Shown here: positions 34,410-42,531 of the stretch, in pieces
Position numbering within the stretch: position 1 is the first letter of the stretch
Layout of the letters: each line of letters opens with the position of its first letter
Source of the DNA: Roseibium sp.
Lineage (GTDB): Bacteria; Pseudomonadota; Alphaproteobacteria; Rhizobiales; Stappiaceae
Length of the DNA: 64,000 nt
Reading direction: 5' to 3'
Assembly: GCA_017643925.1 (NCBI GenBank)
Contig: JAEPML010000014.1
Location: 1 to 64,000 of the forward strand
Notes under the pieces: model-generated
The model's database searches: none
What the model saw: the letters and a program-made list of their open reading frames with translations, nothing else
What the model was told of the DNA's origin: nothing
Program-made: the position numbers and the translations under genes

Positions 34410-35099
34410 GTGTTAAACCGTTCCGAACCATCCGACCGCAGTGGTGCCGTGGCTCTCTTGAAGGAGTTCATTGCCGAGAAGGGATATACGCCCGGCGACC
34501 GGCTTCCGTCGGAACGCGAGCTCATTAAGCAGCTGGAAATCAAGCGCAACACCTTACGAAAGGCGTTGGACACGCTCGAGCGGGAAGGCGTGATCTGGCG
34601 TCACGTGGGTAAGGGTACGTTCATCGCCGGTCAGGACGACACGATCGACCTCAGCATGATGTCCGAGATCGGTCACCAGATCACACCGGTCAAGATGATG
34701 CGGGCGCGCCAGTGCATCGAGGCCGTCGTCGCGCGTGAAGCTGCAATCAACGCGTCACGCCAGGCAATCAAGAAAATTGCGGAAATCAAGGAGCGGGCCA
34801 AACAGGCTTCGAGCTGGGCTGAATACGAGGCTCAGGATGATCTGTTTCACTACGCCATTGCCGAGGCGACGGACAACATTCTGTTGCTGGCCCTGTTCGA
34901 CCAGCTCGCCAAGGTCCGCCGCGCGGTTGCCGTCAACACGGTGATCCGCGAATCCGAGCGGCCACCGGAGAACCACAACAGTTTTACAGAACATGACCGG
35001 ATCTTTGCGGCCATCGAGGCACGGGACCCGAAAGCGGCGCATGACGCCATGTGGCAGCACGTTGCTTCGGTTTCGGCGCGCCTGTTTGGGGAGGTCTGA
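34410..35099 (+). CDS. GntR family (FadR-type) transcriptional regulator
   Basis: A 229-residue protein from GTG at 34410, which has GAGGAG nine bases upstream; the longer frame opening at 34371 is less likely. The N-terminal winged helix shows GDRLPSERELIKQLEIKRNT and a wing GVIWRHVGKGTFIA. The C-terminal helical FCD-type domain carries 'EAVVAREAAINASR', 'DDLFHYAIAEATDN' and 'FTEHDRIFAAIEARDPKAAH', the metal/ligand-binding histidines of FadR-family sensors. It probably controls the importer operon downstream and the divergent FAH gene, sensing the transported compound or its product. Confidence 0.92.
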   Translation: MLNRSEPSDRSGAVALLKEFIAEKGYTPGDRLPSERELIKQLEIKRNTLRKALDTLEREGVIWRHVGKGTFIAGQDDTIDLSMMSEIGHQITPVKMMRARQCIEAVVAREAAINASRQAIKKIAEIKERAKQASSWAEYEAQDDLFHYAIAEATDNILLLALFDQLAKVRRAVAVNTVIRESERPPENHNSFTEHDRIFAAIEARDPKAAHDAMWQHVASVSARLFGEV

Positions 35100-35178
35100 C
35101 GACGGGAATACGAAAAGGCGCCGAAGCCTGATCTGACTTACCAGAACCAAGAATGGTTCAACTTCAGGGAGGAAGAAG

Positions 35179-36156
35179 ATGAAGTCTCTATTGCGTAAAC
35201 TGGGTACGGCAGTCGCGGTCATTCCGCTCGCCGTGGGACTGGTCACAGGTGCGGCAGAAGCCGCAGGCAAGATCAAGATCGCTCTGGCCGAAACACCGTC
35301 CGACGAATTGGCGGCATTCTTCGTGGCGCTTGACCGCGCCAAGGCGAATGGCCTCGACTACGAATGGACAGCATTCTCCGATGAGGAACTTGCCATTCAG
35401 GCGGTTCTGAGCGGCCAGATGGATATCGGGTTCGGCACGCCCTATGCGGCCATGCAGCGCTCCAAGGCCCCCATTCGTATCGTGTTCCAGCTCTCCAAGC
35501 TGAAGTTCTTTCCCGTGACGTCTAAGAAATACGACAAGCTGGAAGATCTGAATGGTGAACCGATCATGCTGCATTCACGCGGCGGTGGAACGGATTCCAT
35601 TGCCAACGTGATCGAGGACAAGCTGAGCATCAAGTTCGGCGACCGCTCCTATGTGCCCGGATCGTCCAACCGCGTGGCGGCGCTCATGGCTGGCCAGACC
35701 GATGCAACCATCATCGACCTTTCCAACAAGAACAAGGTGATGAAAATCGCCGGGGACAAGTTCAACGTGTTGCCGATGTTCGAGGTTGATGCCAGTGACG
35801 AGGCGCTCTTTGCCAATCTCGACTGGATCAAGAACAACGAGCAGGATGTCGAGATCTTCGTGAAAGCCCTTGTCAGCGTCTGGCAGGACATGGCGAAGGA
35901 CCCGACAATCATTTCGAAGGAAACAGATCCCGAAGGTCCGATCGGCCAGCTGCCGCCGGAAATTCTCGGCAACCTAGACACCTTCTACACCGATGCAGTT
36001 GAAGGTGGTCTCTATGACCCGAATGGCGGTGGCCGTGTTGCAGCGAAGGCGGACCTCGAGTGGTACTCCAATGCGGGCCAGCTGGAAGGCGATCCCGCGT
36101 CGCTGAATATCGAGGACTTCTGGTACCTCGCGCCACTCGACGCTGCGACCAAGTAA
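35179..36156 (+). CDS. ABC importer substrate-binding protein (NitT/TauT type)
   Basis: A 325-residue periplasmic protein with a clear signal peptide ending at AEA-AG (about residue 30) and no lipobox. The fold is that of NitT/TauT/SsuA-like binding proteins, with 'AVLSGQMDIGFGTPYAAMQR' and 'SRGGGTDSIANVIEDKL', though the anion is unknown. The SD is AGGGAGGAAG. It follows the GntR gene by 79 bp and heads an operon of one binding protein, two permeases and one ATPase. The odd GGG in the loop may be part of the ligand pocket. Confidence 0.9.
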   Translation: MKSLLRKLGTAVAVIPLAVGLVTGAAEAAGKIKIALAETPSDELAAFFVALDRAKANGLDYEWTAFSDEELAIQAVLSGQMDIGFGTPYAAMQRSKAPIRIVFQLSKLKFFPVTSKKYDKLEDLNGEPIMLHSRGGGTDSIANVIEDKLSIKFGDRSYVPGSSNRVAALMAGQTDATIIDLSNKNKVMKIAGDKFNVLPMFEVDASDEALFANLDWIKNNEQDVEIFVKALVSVWQDMAKDPTIISKETDPEGPIGQLPPEILGNLDTFYTDAVEGGLYDPNGGGRVAAKADLEWYSNAGQLEGDPASLNIEDFWYLAPLDAATK

Positions 36157-36232
36157 GTCAGGTCAGGCTCTTTCCGTCGCCGGCCCAGCCGGCGGCGGTA
36201 CTCAGCTTTCGTTGATCAAAGGACCACGACTT

Positions 36233-36994
36233 ATGAAAAGCCGTTCATTCTGGCTGAAGATACTCTCCGCGACGGTGCTGTTCGGTGCCTGGCAGATCGC
36301 GGGCATGATTCCGGTCAGCTACGCGTTCCCCACCTTTTTTGAATCCATGGCGGCGCTTGTTCGCATGGCAGGTGATGGAACGCTGTTCCAGGCCTATGTG
36401 GAGACCTTGCGCCCCCTTGTCATCGGCGTTGCCATCTCGGCGGTGTTCGGGATCGGCCTCGGGCTCTGGATCGGCCTCAGCAGCCGCTTCGACTGGTTGT
36501 TCTCTCCCATCTTCATCGTCATGCAGGCGGCTCCGCTCGCAGCGCTTATCCCGCTGCTGGTCATGGCCTATGGCATCGGCCTGACATCCAAGGTGTTCGT
36601 CGTCTGCATCATGGCCATGCCGGTGATCGTGCTGAACACGGCCGGAGCGGTGCGCAATACGCCGACTTCACTGAAGGAGATGGGGCGCTCATTCCTGGCT
36701 TCCGACGCCGAGATCATCTTGAAGATCATCATTCCGGCTGCCTCGCCGGTCATATTCAGCGGTCTGCGTCTCGGCATCTCCGCCGGGTTCATCGGGGCGA
36801 TCCTGGCAGAACTCAAGATCACGCCGACAGGTGTCGGCGACATCATCACCTATAGCCGCTCGATCGCGGATTACCCGGCCATGTATGCCGCGATCTTCTC
36901 AATCATCCTTCTTGCTGTGTTGTTCCTGAATCTACTGGAGCGGTTGGAAGTCTATCTCTTTGAAGGAAATGTCCGTGGTTATGCCTCAGATTAA
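36233..36994 (+). CDS. ABC importer permease (TauC/SsuC type), first
   Basis: A 253-residue membrane permease from the ATG at 36233, preceded by AAAGGA. Six membrane helices are seen, with the cytoplasmic EAA-type loop 'EMGRSFLASDAEIILKIIIP' (about 160-179) that docks on the ATPase. It is homologous to the second permease of the operon but clearly different in sequence, so the channel is probably a heterodimer. It overlaps the ATPase gene by a few codons. Confidence 0.92.
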   Translation: MKSRSFWLKILSATVLFGAWQIAGMIPVSYAFPTFFESMAALVRMAGDGTLFQAYVETLRPLVIGVAISAVFGIGLGLWIGLSSRFDWLFSPIFIVMQAAPLAALIPLLVMAYGIGLTSKVFVVCIMAMPVIVLNTAGAVRNTPTSLKEMGRSFLASDAEIILKIIIPAASPVIFSGLRLGISAGFIGAILAELKITPTGVGDIITYSRSIADYPAMYAAIFSIILLAVLFLNLLERLEVYLFEGNVRGYASD

Positions 36995-37781
36995 AGAAGT
37001 CGTGGGACCAGACGATACGCCAGCTGCCGACAACGCCGTTGTCGCGCGGGGCATCTCGAAGAACTACGGAGACGTGGAAGCGCTCAAGAATCTCACGCTC
37101 GAGTTTCCACGCGGCCAGCTGACCTCGCTGCTCGGCCCATCCGGCTGCGGCAAGACAACGCTGCTGAAGATCATTGCCGGGCTCCTGGAGCCTTCTGCGG
37201 GCGAGATCGAGGTCAATGGCAAACCGGTCACGGGACCGGGGCCGGACCGTGCGTTCGTCTTCCAGGACTTTGCCCTGCTGCCCTGGGCAAATGTTCTGCG
37301 CAATGTCTCCTTTGCACTGGAGTTGCGCGGCGTGCCGAAATCCGAACGGGAGGCGATTGCCGAAAAATACATCGGAGATGTCGGCCTGGCGGGTTTCGAA
37401 TTGAAGTTCCCGCACCAGCTGTCCGGTGGCATGCGCCAGCGCGTTGGTCTTGCACGCGCCCTGTCGGTCGATGCGGATGTGTTGCTGATGGACGAGCCGT
37501 TCTCCGCGGTGGATGAGCAGACACGGCGCAAGTTCCAGGAAGACCTGTTGGGTCTCGTGCAGAATGAGAACAAGACGTTCATCTTCGTGACGCACTCGAT
37601 CGAGGAGGCCGTCTACGTCTCCGACCAGATTGCGATCCTGTTGCCGCGGCCAAGCCGCGTCTCGGAGATCATCCGGCCGACAGGTTTGCGGAACAAGGAT
37701 GTCGACAATATCCGCCGGGATCCGGAGTATCTCGATATCGTCGACAGCATCTGGGCGTCCTTGCGCAGCTATGTGGAATAG
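36981..37781 (+). CDS. ABC importer ATPase (TauB/SsuB type)
   Basis: A ~266-residue ATPase with Walker A GPSGCGKTTL, signature LSGGMRQRVG and Walker B VLLMDEPFSAVD, all intact. 'FVFQDFALLPWANVLRNV' marks the nitrate/taurine/alkanesulfonate subfamily. The exact start is unclear: AAGGAA overlaps the end of the first permease gene and could serve GTG 36975 or ATG 36981, and an in-frame TTG exists at 36960. The gene overlaps the first permease gene, so translation is coupled. It is followed nine bases later by the second permease. Confidence 0.93.
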   Translation: MPQIKEVVGPDDTPAADNAVVARGISKNYGDVEALKNLTLEFPRGQLTSLLGPSGCGKTTLLKIIAGLLEPSAGEIEVNGKPVTGPGPDRAFVFQDFALLPWANVLRNVSFALELRGVPKSEREAIAEKYIGDVGLAGFELKFPHQLSGGMRQRVGLARALSVDADVLLMDEPFSAVDEQTRRKFQEDLLGLVQNENKTFIFVTHSIEEAVYVSDQIAILLPRPSRVSEIIRPTGLRNKDVDNIRRDPEYLDIVDSIWASLRSYVE

Positions 37782-37790
37782 GGGGACACC

Positions 37791-38543
37791 ATGACTGTCT
37801 TCGGAATCCGTCTTCCCGCCATGTCGTCGCTGATCCTGTGGGGCTTGCTCTGGGAGATCGTCGGCCGGGCCGACGTGACCTTCTTTGTGCCGCCGCTGTC
37901 GGAAGTCATCGTCACGCTGTTTTCGGTGATCGGCACCGCGCCGTTCCTGAAAGCCCTGTCGGAGACTTCCTATGCCTTTGCCGTCGGGGTGTTTTCGGCT
38001 GTCGTCATCGGCATTCCGGTTGGCATCCTGATGGGAAAGAACCGCCTGATCGACGAGTTGCTGCTGCCGTGGGTGAACATGTTCCTCAGTGCACCGTTGA
38101 CCGCGCTGGTGCCGGTGCTGATGGTCCTGTTCGGTTTCGGCATGAAGTCGATCATCATCACGACAACGCTCTTCGCGATCTGGATCATCATCCTGAATAC
38201 CCGGGCCGGCGTGTTACAGATCAACAGGTCTCTTGTTGAAATGGCGAGATGCTACGGGGCCAACCCGTTTCAGGCCTTCTACAAGATCTATTTCTGGGCG
38301 GCTCTCCCGGAAATTCTGGGCGGTGTGCGCATTGGTGTCATCCGCGCAGTGAAAGGGGTCATCATCGGTCAGTTGCTGATTTCCATTGTCGGTTTCGGCG
38401 CCTTGTTCGAGCTCTATGCAAACAACTTCCTGATGGCACATTTCTGGGCGGTGCTCGTGGTGCTGTTTGCGCTCGCCTTCTCGGTTTCCGAACTGCTGGC
38501 TTATCTGGAACGACGCGTATCCTACTACGCAGCCAAACGCTGA
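37791..38543 (+). CDS. ABC importer permease (TauC/SsuC type), second
   Basis: A 250-residue membrane permease with the EAA-type loop 'EMARCYGANPFQAFYKIYFW'. It is the partner of the permease at 36233 and completes a heterodimeric channel with one ATPase gene, assuming the ATPase acts as a homodimer. GGGGG lies before the ATG. Last gene of the operon, followed by a strong terminator. No domain oddities seen. Confidence 0.92.
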   Translation: MTVFGIRLPAMSSLILWGLLWEIVGRADVTFFVPPLSEVIVTLFSVIGTAPFLKALSETSYAFAVGVFSAVVIGIPVGILMGKNRLIDELLLPWVNMFLSAPLTALVPVLMVLFGFGMKSIIITTTLFAIWIIILNTRAGVLQINRSLVEMARCYGANPFQAFYKIYFWAALPEILGGVRIGVIRAVKGVIIGQLLISIVGFGALFELYANNFLMAHFWAVLVVLFALAFSVSELLAYLERRVSYYAAKR

Positions 38544-38561
38544 CTGAAAGATGGCTTGACT

Positions 38562-38590
38562 GGCCCGGGGGTAACTCCGGGCCTTTTTTT
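38562..38590 (+). terminator. Intrinsic terminator of the ABC importer operon
   Basis: GGCCCGG and CCGGGCC form a seven-base GC stem, followed by seven Ts. It lies 18 bases after the last permease stop. Confidence 0.92.
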
Positions 38591-38674
38591 ATGCGGCTGG
38601 GCAAACCGCGACAGATTCACGGGCCTTGAAGGTCGCTGCATAAAGGCGTGTCGGGGAAGGGGAAGCTCCGAGGC

Positions 38675-38726
38675 ATGTTCCGGGTCGTTGCGTTTCTTGG
38701 GGAGAGCACGCAGCGACCCGGAACAT
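38675..38726. repeat. Long inverted repeat (18-base arms) in the convergent gap
   Basis: The arm at 38675-38692 (ATGTTCCGGGTCGTTGCG) is the reverse complement of 38709-38726 except for one G-U-compatible base, with a 16-base loop. With a one-base bulge the pairing extends to AGGC/GCCT on both sides. Such a hairpin would be very stable in RNA from either strand. Confidence 0.8.
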
Positions 38727-38865
38727 TGCCTTTGGGGCTGGCCGTCGGTTCCAGGGGTGGGCAGGACTGAACCGAGGCCGGTGCTGGAGGGGTGGTCCAG
38801 CGTTGCCTTGAGGAGGCGTTCTCATCGGCAACAACCAGACAGTAGGCGCGGCTGACCAATCAAGA

Positions 38866-38881
38866 TGTGACGCGCGTCACA
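38866..38881. promoter_or_regulatory. CRP/FNR-like palindrome TGTGA-N6-TCACA
   Basis: TGTGACGCGCGTCACA is a perfect 16-bp palindrome and matches the TGTGA-N6-TCACA core used by CRP-family regulators. A possible promoter follows on the plus strand (TTGACG at 38884, 17-base spacer, GAGATT at 38907). No gene starts nearby on either strand, so the target is not evident. Confidence 0.4.
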
Positions 38882-39027
38882 CTTTGACGAGCAAATGAGT
38901 TTTCTTGAGATTTTGCGGAGCGCAAATGCGCTTTTGTAGAGAGCGTTATTCAAGGCCCTGAACAGGGCATCATCGCCGTTGATCTGCGACACGCATCCGG
39001 GAGGCGAGGCCACATTTCACGGTCTGA

Positions 39028-39097
39028 ATTGCCGGGTCATGCCCGGCAATGATGCAGCATCGGGGATAGTTCCAGATCAATGAGCGTGGAACTATCC
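39028..39097 (-). repeat. Two hairpins downstream of ychF
   Basis: ATTGCCGGG-TCATG-CCCGGCAAT (39028-39050) and GGATAGTTCCA-N12-TGGAACTATCC (39064-39097) are perfect inverted repeats 14-47 bases past the ychF stop on the minus strand. Neither has a T-run. They may protect the mRNA end or be repeat-family copies. Confidence 0.6.
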
Positions 39098-39110
39098 AGG
39101 TGCAGCCGGA

Positions 39111-40211
39111 TCAGGTGTTGAACTTGAACAGCAGCACGTCGCCGTCCTTGACGACGTATTCCTTGCCTTCGTCGCGGGCCTTGCCTGCATCCTTTGCAGC
39201 GTTTTCGCCGCCAAGCGAGACATAGTCGTCATAGGCAATGGTCTGTGCCCGGATGAAGCCGCGTTCGAAGTCGGTGTGAATGACGCCAGCTGCTCCCGGT
39301 GCCTTGGTGCCGTTGGTGATCGTCCAGGCGCGTGTTTCCTTCGGACCTGCCGTGAAATAGGTGATCAGTTCCAGAAGGTCGTAACCAGCGCGGATCAGGC
39401 GGTCGAGCCCCGGCTCTTCCAGGCCGATCGTCTCCAGGAATTCCTTTTGCTCTTCGTTGTCGAGCTGCGAGATCTCCGCTTCGATAGCCGCGGAGATAAC
39501 GACGGCGGAGGCACCCTCTTCCTTGGCGCGTTCGGCAACCTTGGCCGACAGGGCGTTGCCTTCGGCGGCGGAGGCCTCATCCACGTTGCAGACATAAAGA
39601 ACGGGCTTGGAGGTCAGCAGGTTCAGGCCCTTCAGCGACCTTGCTTCCTCGGCATCTGCGACTTCCAGCATGCGGGCCGGTTTGCCGTCCTGAAGGAGGG
39701 CGAGCGCGGCTTCCATGATCGGGAGAACGGCTTTCGCCTCCTTGTCTCCGGAATTGGCCTTCTTCTTCAAGGGGGCAATCCGGCGCTCAAGGCTTTCCAT
39801 GTCGGCGACCATGAGTTCTGTTTCGACCGTCTCGGCATCTGCCAGGGGATCGATGGCACCGTCCACATGGGTAATATCATCATCCTCGAAGCAGCGCAGG
39901 ACGTGCGCTATCGCATCGACTTCGCGGATGTTTGCCAGGAACTGGTTACCGAGGCCTTCGCCCTTGGAAGCACCGCGGACCAGGCCGGCAATATCAACGA
40001 AGGTGATCCGGGTCGGAATGACCTCCTTGGATTCGGCAATGTCGCGAATGGCATAAAGGCGCGGATCCGGAACTGCGACTTCACCGGTATTCGGTTCGAT
40101 GGTGCAGAAAGGATAGTTGGCCGCCTGAGCCGCCGCGGTCTTGGTGAGCGCGTTGAAGAGCGTGGACTTGCCAACATTCGGCAGTCCGACAATGCCGCAC
40201 TGAAAACCCAT
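39111..40211 (-). CDS. ychF: Ribosome-associated ATPase YchF (OLA1 family)
   Basis: A 366-residue TRAFAC-class P-loop protein that prefers ATP to GTP and contacts the ribosome, modulating stress responses. The G1 motif is GLPNVGKSTLFNALT, G3 is FVDIAGLVRGASKGEGLG, and the G4 position reads NVDE instead of NKxD, the family's hallmark. The C-terminal TGS domain begins near 'LLELITYFTAGPKETRAW'. Full length. It lies downstream of pth on the minus strand across a 109-bp gap, an order common in alphaproteobacteria. Confidence 0.97.
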   Translation of the reverse strand: MGFQCGIVGLPNVGKSTLFNALTKTAAAQAANYPFCTIEPNTGEVAVPDPRLYAIRDIAESKEVIPTRITFVDIAGLVRGASKGEGLGNQFLANIREVDAIAHVLRCFEDDDITHVDGAIDPLADAETVETELMVADMESLERRIAPLKKKANSGDKEAKAVLPIMEAALALLQDGKPARMLEVADAEEARSLKGLNLLTSKPVLYVCNVDEASAAEGNALSAKVAERAKEEGASAVVISAAIEAEISQLDNEEQKEFLETIGLEEPGLDRLIRAGYDLLELITYFTAGPKETRAWTITNGTKAPGAAGVIHTDFERGFIRAQTIAYDDYVSLGGENAAKDAGKARDEGKEYVVKDGDVLLFKFNT

Positions 40212-40320
40212 GAGAGTTCGCTTTCGTCTGGATCTGTAACTGTTGCCGCGCTACATGCCCGAGCGCAGGGATGAGGTCAAGAGTAGGCAGGGGACAGTCC
40301 CGGAAACCTCGCAGTTTCTG

Positions 40321-41067
40321 TCAGGAATTACCGCCTCCCAGCAGTTTCTTGAGCATGTCTGCCATTGGCCCTGATTTGGGGACGTTCACCGGTTTCGCCT
40401 GCCGGGCCTGGCGGATATGGCTCTGGCCTTTCGGGCCGGTGGTCTTGCTGCCAGGTTTGCCGGCTTCGCTCTTCTTCTCCTTGCGCTGTGCCTTTTCAGG
40501 TTCGAGCGCGAGAGTTAACTTGTTGGCGAATTGGCTGTCCTTGCCTTCTGCCAGAAGATCCGCGTGCCGGGCAATCTCGTCCAGAAGCGGCTCCAGCCAA
40601 TCCCGATCTGACTTGGCAAAGTCTCCGAGCACGTAATTCGAGACAAGCTTCTTGTCGCCTGGATGGCCGATGCCAAGACGCAGCCGCCGATAGTCAGCAC
40701 CAATATGAGCCGTCATGGACCGCAAGCCGTTGTGGCCGCCGTGGCCGCCGCCCTTTTTCATGCGAAACTTGGCTGGAGGCAGGTCGAGTTCATCATAGAG
40801 GACGACAATGTCTTCCGGTTCGATCTTGTAAAAGCGCATGGCTTCGCCAACCGACCGTCCGGATTCGTTCATATAGGTGCTCGGTTTGAGCAAGAGCACC
40901 TTTTCCGATCCGAGACGCCCTTCGGACACCTGGCCCTGAAAGCGCGCCCGCCAGGGTTGGAACCCGGAATGATGACGATGGATCTCGTCGACAGCCATGA
41001 AGCCGATATTGTGCCGGTTGCCCTGATATTTGCTGCCCGGATTGCCGAGGCCGACGATCAGTTTCAT
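40321..41067 (-). CDS. pth: Peptidyl-tRNA hydrolase with long basic tail
   Basis: A 248-residue protein; the catalytic core (first ~190 residues) releases peptides from peptidyl-tRNA. Landmarks are the N-terminal '[20 protein letters not shown]' with its catalytic asparagine and histidine, and '[18 protein letters not shown]'. About 55 extra residues at the C-terminus are lysine-rich and low in complexity ('[14 protein letters not shown]...'), longer than the usual ~195-residue enzyme. This tail is probably disordered and may bind RNA. It lies downstream of rplY with a terminator hairpin between. Confidence 0.96.
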   Translation of the reverse strand: MKLIVGLGNPGSKYQGNRHNIGFMAVDEIHRHHSGFQPWRARFQGQVSEGRLGSEKVLLLKPSTYMNESGRSVGEAMRFYKIEPEDIVVLYDELDLPPAKFRMKKGGGHGGHNGLRSMTAHIGADYRRLRLGIGHPGDKKLVSNYVLGDFAKSDRDWLEPLLDEIARHADLLAEGKDSQFANKLTLALEPEKAQRKEKKSEAGKPGSKTTGPKGQSHIRQARQAKPVNVPKSGPMADMLKKLLGGGNS

Positions 41068-41098
41068 GGCGTTTCCTTCAAGGCGGTTCCCGAAACGA

Positions 41099-41124
41099 AA
41101 AAGCAGCCGACATGGGCTGCTTTT
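41099..41124 (-). terminator. Terminator or attenuator between rplY and pth
   Basis: AAAAGCAGCC and GGCTGCTTTT form a ten-base stem around GACATG; on the minus strand it is followed by T-rich sequence (TTTTTCGTTT). It sits between the rplY stop and the pth start, so it may reduce pth transcription from the rplY promoter. Confidence 0.75.
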
Positions 41125-41175
41125 GTGCGAGGAGGCGAAGACCGCCTCCCGCTGTATTTCACGTGGAAGCGAGGT

Positions 41176-41808
41176 TTATTCGCTGGCAGCTTCTTCTTCT
41201 GCCTCTTCGCCTTCACCTTCTTCTTCAGTCTCTTCCTTCATGCCTGCCGGAGCAGCAATCGTGGCGATCGTGAAGTCACGGTCGGTGATGGTCGGTGCGC
41301 AGCCTTCCGGCAGTGTAACTGCGGAAATGTGCAGGCTGTCGCCCGGCTCTGCATTTGCCAGGTCGAGTTCCAGGGCTTCCGGAATGTTGTCTGCCGGAAC
41401 AGTCATTTCGACCGTGTGGCGAACGATGTTCAGAACGCCGCCCTTCTTGAGGCCCGGGCAATCTTCTTCGTTCAGGAACTGAACCGGAATTTCAACAGTG
41501 AGGGTCGCGCCCTTGGCAACACGCAGAAAGTCAACATGCAGGACGTCGTCGCGCACCGGGTGCAGCTGATAGTCCTTGGCGATGACCTGGTGCTTTTCAC
41601 CGTCAACGTCGATGACGCCGATAGATGCGGTGAAACCACCCTTATGCAGGGTCAGTGTGGTTTCCTTCACCGGAATGGTGATCGGCAGGGCGGGTTTCTT
41701 GTCGCCGTAGATCACGGCAGGAAGAAGGCCTTCGCGACGCAGTGCCCGTGCGGCCCCCTTGCCCACTCGGTCCCGTGCCGACGCCTTCAGCTCATAGCTG
41801 GCAGCCAT
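41176..41808 (-). CDS. rplY: 50S ribosomal protein L25/general stress protein Ctc
   Basis: A 210-residue product from the ATG at 41808 with AGGAG seven bases upstream; the longer open frame to 42075 is spurious. The N-terminal ~95 residues are the 5S-rRNA-binding L25 domain ('RVGKGAARALRREGLLPAVI'), and the rest is the beta-rich Ctc/TL5 extension. The C-terminus ends in an acidic tail rich in E and A. L25 binds 5S rRNA in the large subunit. It is first in the rplY-pth-ychF run and divergent from the TfoX-like gene. Confidence 0.96.
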   Translation of the reverse strand: MAASYELKASARDRVGKGAARALRREGLLPAVIYGDKKPALPITIPVKETTLTLHKGGFTASIGVIDVDGEKHQVIAKDYQLHPVRDDVLHVDFLRVAKGATLTVEIPVQFLNEEDCPGLKKGGVLNIVRHTVEMTVPADNIPEALELDLANAEPGDSLHISAVTLPEGCAPTITDRDFTIATIAAPAGMKEETEEEGEGEEAEEEAASE

Positions 41809-42170
41809 GGCAAAACTCCTTGAGTGTATAGATAAGGACCGGCGAACGCTCGCGCCTTGAAAAGACTTGGATTGTCCGGGATCGGTCCACCAGCGCCTCC
41901 TCCAGGGGTGCAGGCGCGTGCGCGGGTATACAGAACAGGTTGCCAAAACGCAAGAGTGCAGTCTTCGGAACGCTGCCGAGTCTCGGATTTTCTTGGCATT
42001 TATCTTCCAGCGGTCGCATTCCAGGCAATCATAATCAACCGTCTGGTTGACTAAATGCCGGAATCCGGCAAGCATTGAGATGCTTCAAACCGACCGTCCC
42101 GTTCGGTTAACCCGCAGATTGAGTAGCTTTTATAGTTACGCAGGACCAATTCAGAGCGATGGGTGAATAG
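41809..42170. other. Divergent intergenic region, rplY/TfoX-like
   Basis: No gene is supported in these 362 bp; the open frames here are unconserved-looking shadows. It should contain the rplY promoter reading left and the TfoX-like promoter reading right. A 16-bp element TCAACC-GTCT-GGTTGA (42035-42050) is a perfect inverted repeat and could be an operator. No -10/-35 pair stood out. Confidence 0.5.
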
Positions 42171-42512
42171 ATGGCGCTGGACGAAGATCTCAATGAACGT
42201 TTGCGACAGGCTTTGCGGAACCGGGCCGGACTGACGGAGAAGAAGATGATGGGCGGCATGTGCTTCCTGCTCAACGGCCACATGATTGGCGGCGCCGATC
42301 GCACGAAGGACGGGGAAGGCCGGTTCATGTTCCGGATCGGCAAGGAAAACCATGAACAGGGCCTTGAGATGCCCGGTGCCGAACCGATGGTGCAAGGTGG
42401 GCGCACGCTCAGCGGATTGTTCTTCGTTGCAGAGGATGCGTGCACGGATGAGGTCATGGAAACCTGGCTGGCAAAGGCTGTTGCCCACGCGCTGACCCTG
42501 AAACCAAAATGA
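42171..42512 (+). CDS. TfoX/Sxy N-terminal domain protein
   Basis: A 113-residue protein made only of the TfoX N-terminal domain: 'KKMMGGMCFLLNGHMIGGAD' and 'FMFRIGKENHEQGLEMPGAE' are typical. In gammaproteobacteria TfoX/Sxy activates competence genes together with CRP, but short alphaproteobacterial versions are of unknown role. It lacks the C-terminal TfoX domain. It is divergent from rplY and convergent with the MOSC gene (20-bp gap). Confidence 0.88.
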   Translation: MALDEDLNERLRQALRNRAGLTEKKMMGGMCFLLNGHMIGGADRTKDGEGRFMFRIGKENHEQGLEMPGAEPMVQGGRTLSGLFFVAEDACTDEVMETWLAKAVAHALTLKPK

Positions 42513-42531
42513 TGACTGGCCTCCTGACGGG

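Larger units (their letters stand above)
38591..39110. other. Geneless convergent gap with stacked inverted repeats
   Basis: About 520 bp with no credible coding frame. It holds, in order: an 18-base inverted repeat with one wobble mismatch (38675-38726), a perfect 16-bp CRP-like palindrome (38866-38881), a small AGCGC-AAAT-GCGCT hairpin with TTTT (38919-38935), a nine-base hairpin (39028-39050) and an eleven-base hairpin (39064-39097). The last two follow ychF on the minus strand but have no T-run. The region may encode a small RNA or be a repeat-element remnant. Confidence 0.55.

Noticed and set aside
39276-40274. A 332-codon plus-strand frame opposite ychF
   Set aside because: Antisense shadow of a strongly conserved gene, with no ribosome binding site or family match.
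41809-42075. N-terminal extension of rplY to 42075
   Set aside because: The L25 family begins at the ATG at 41808, which has AGGAG; the extension is cysteine/arginine-rich and unconserved-looking.
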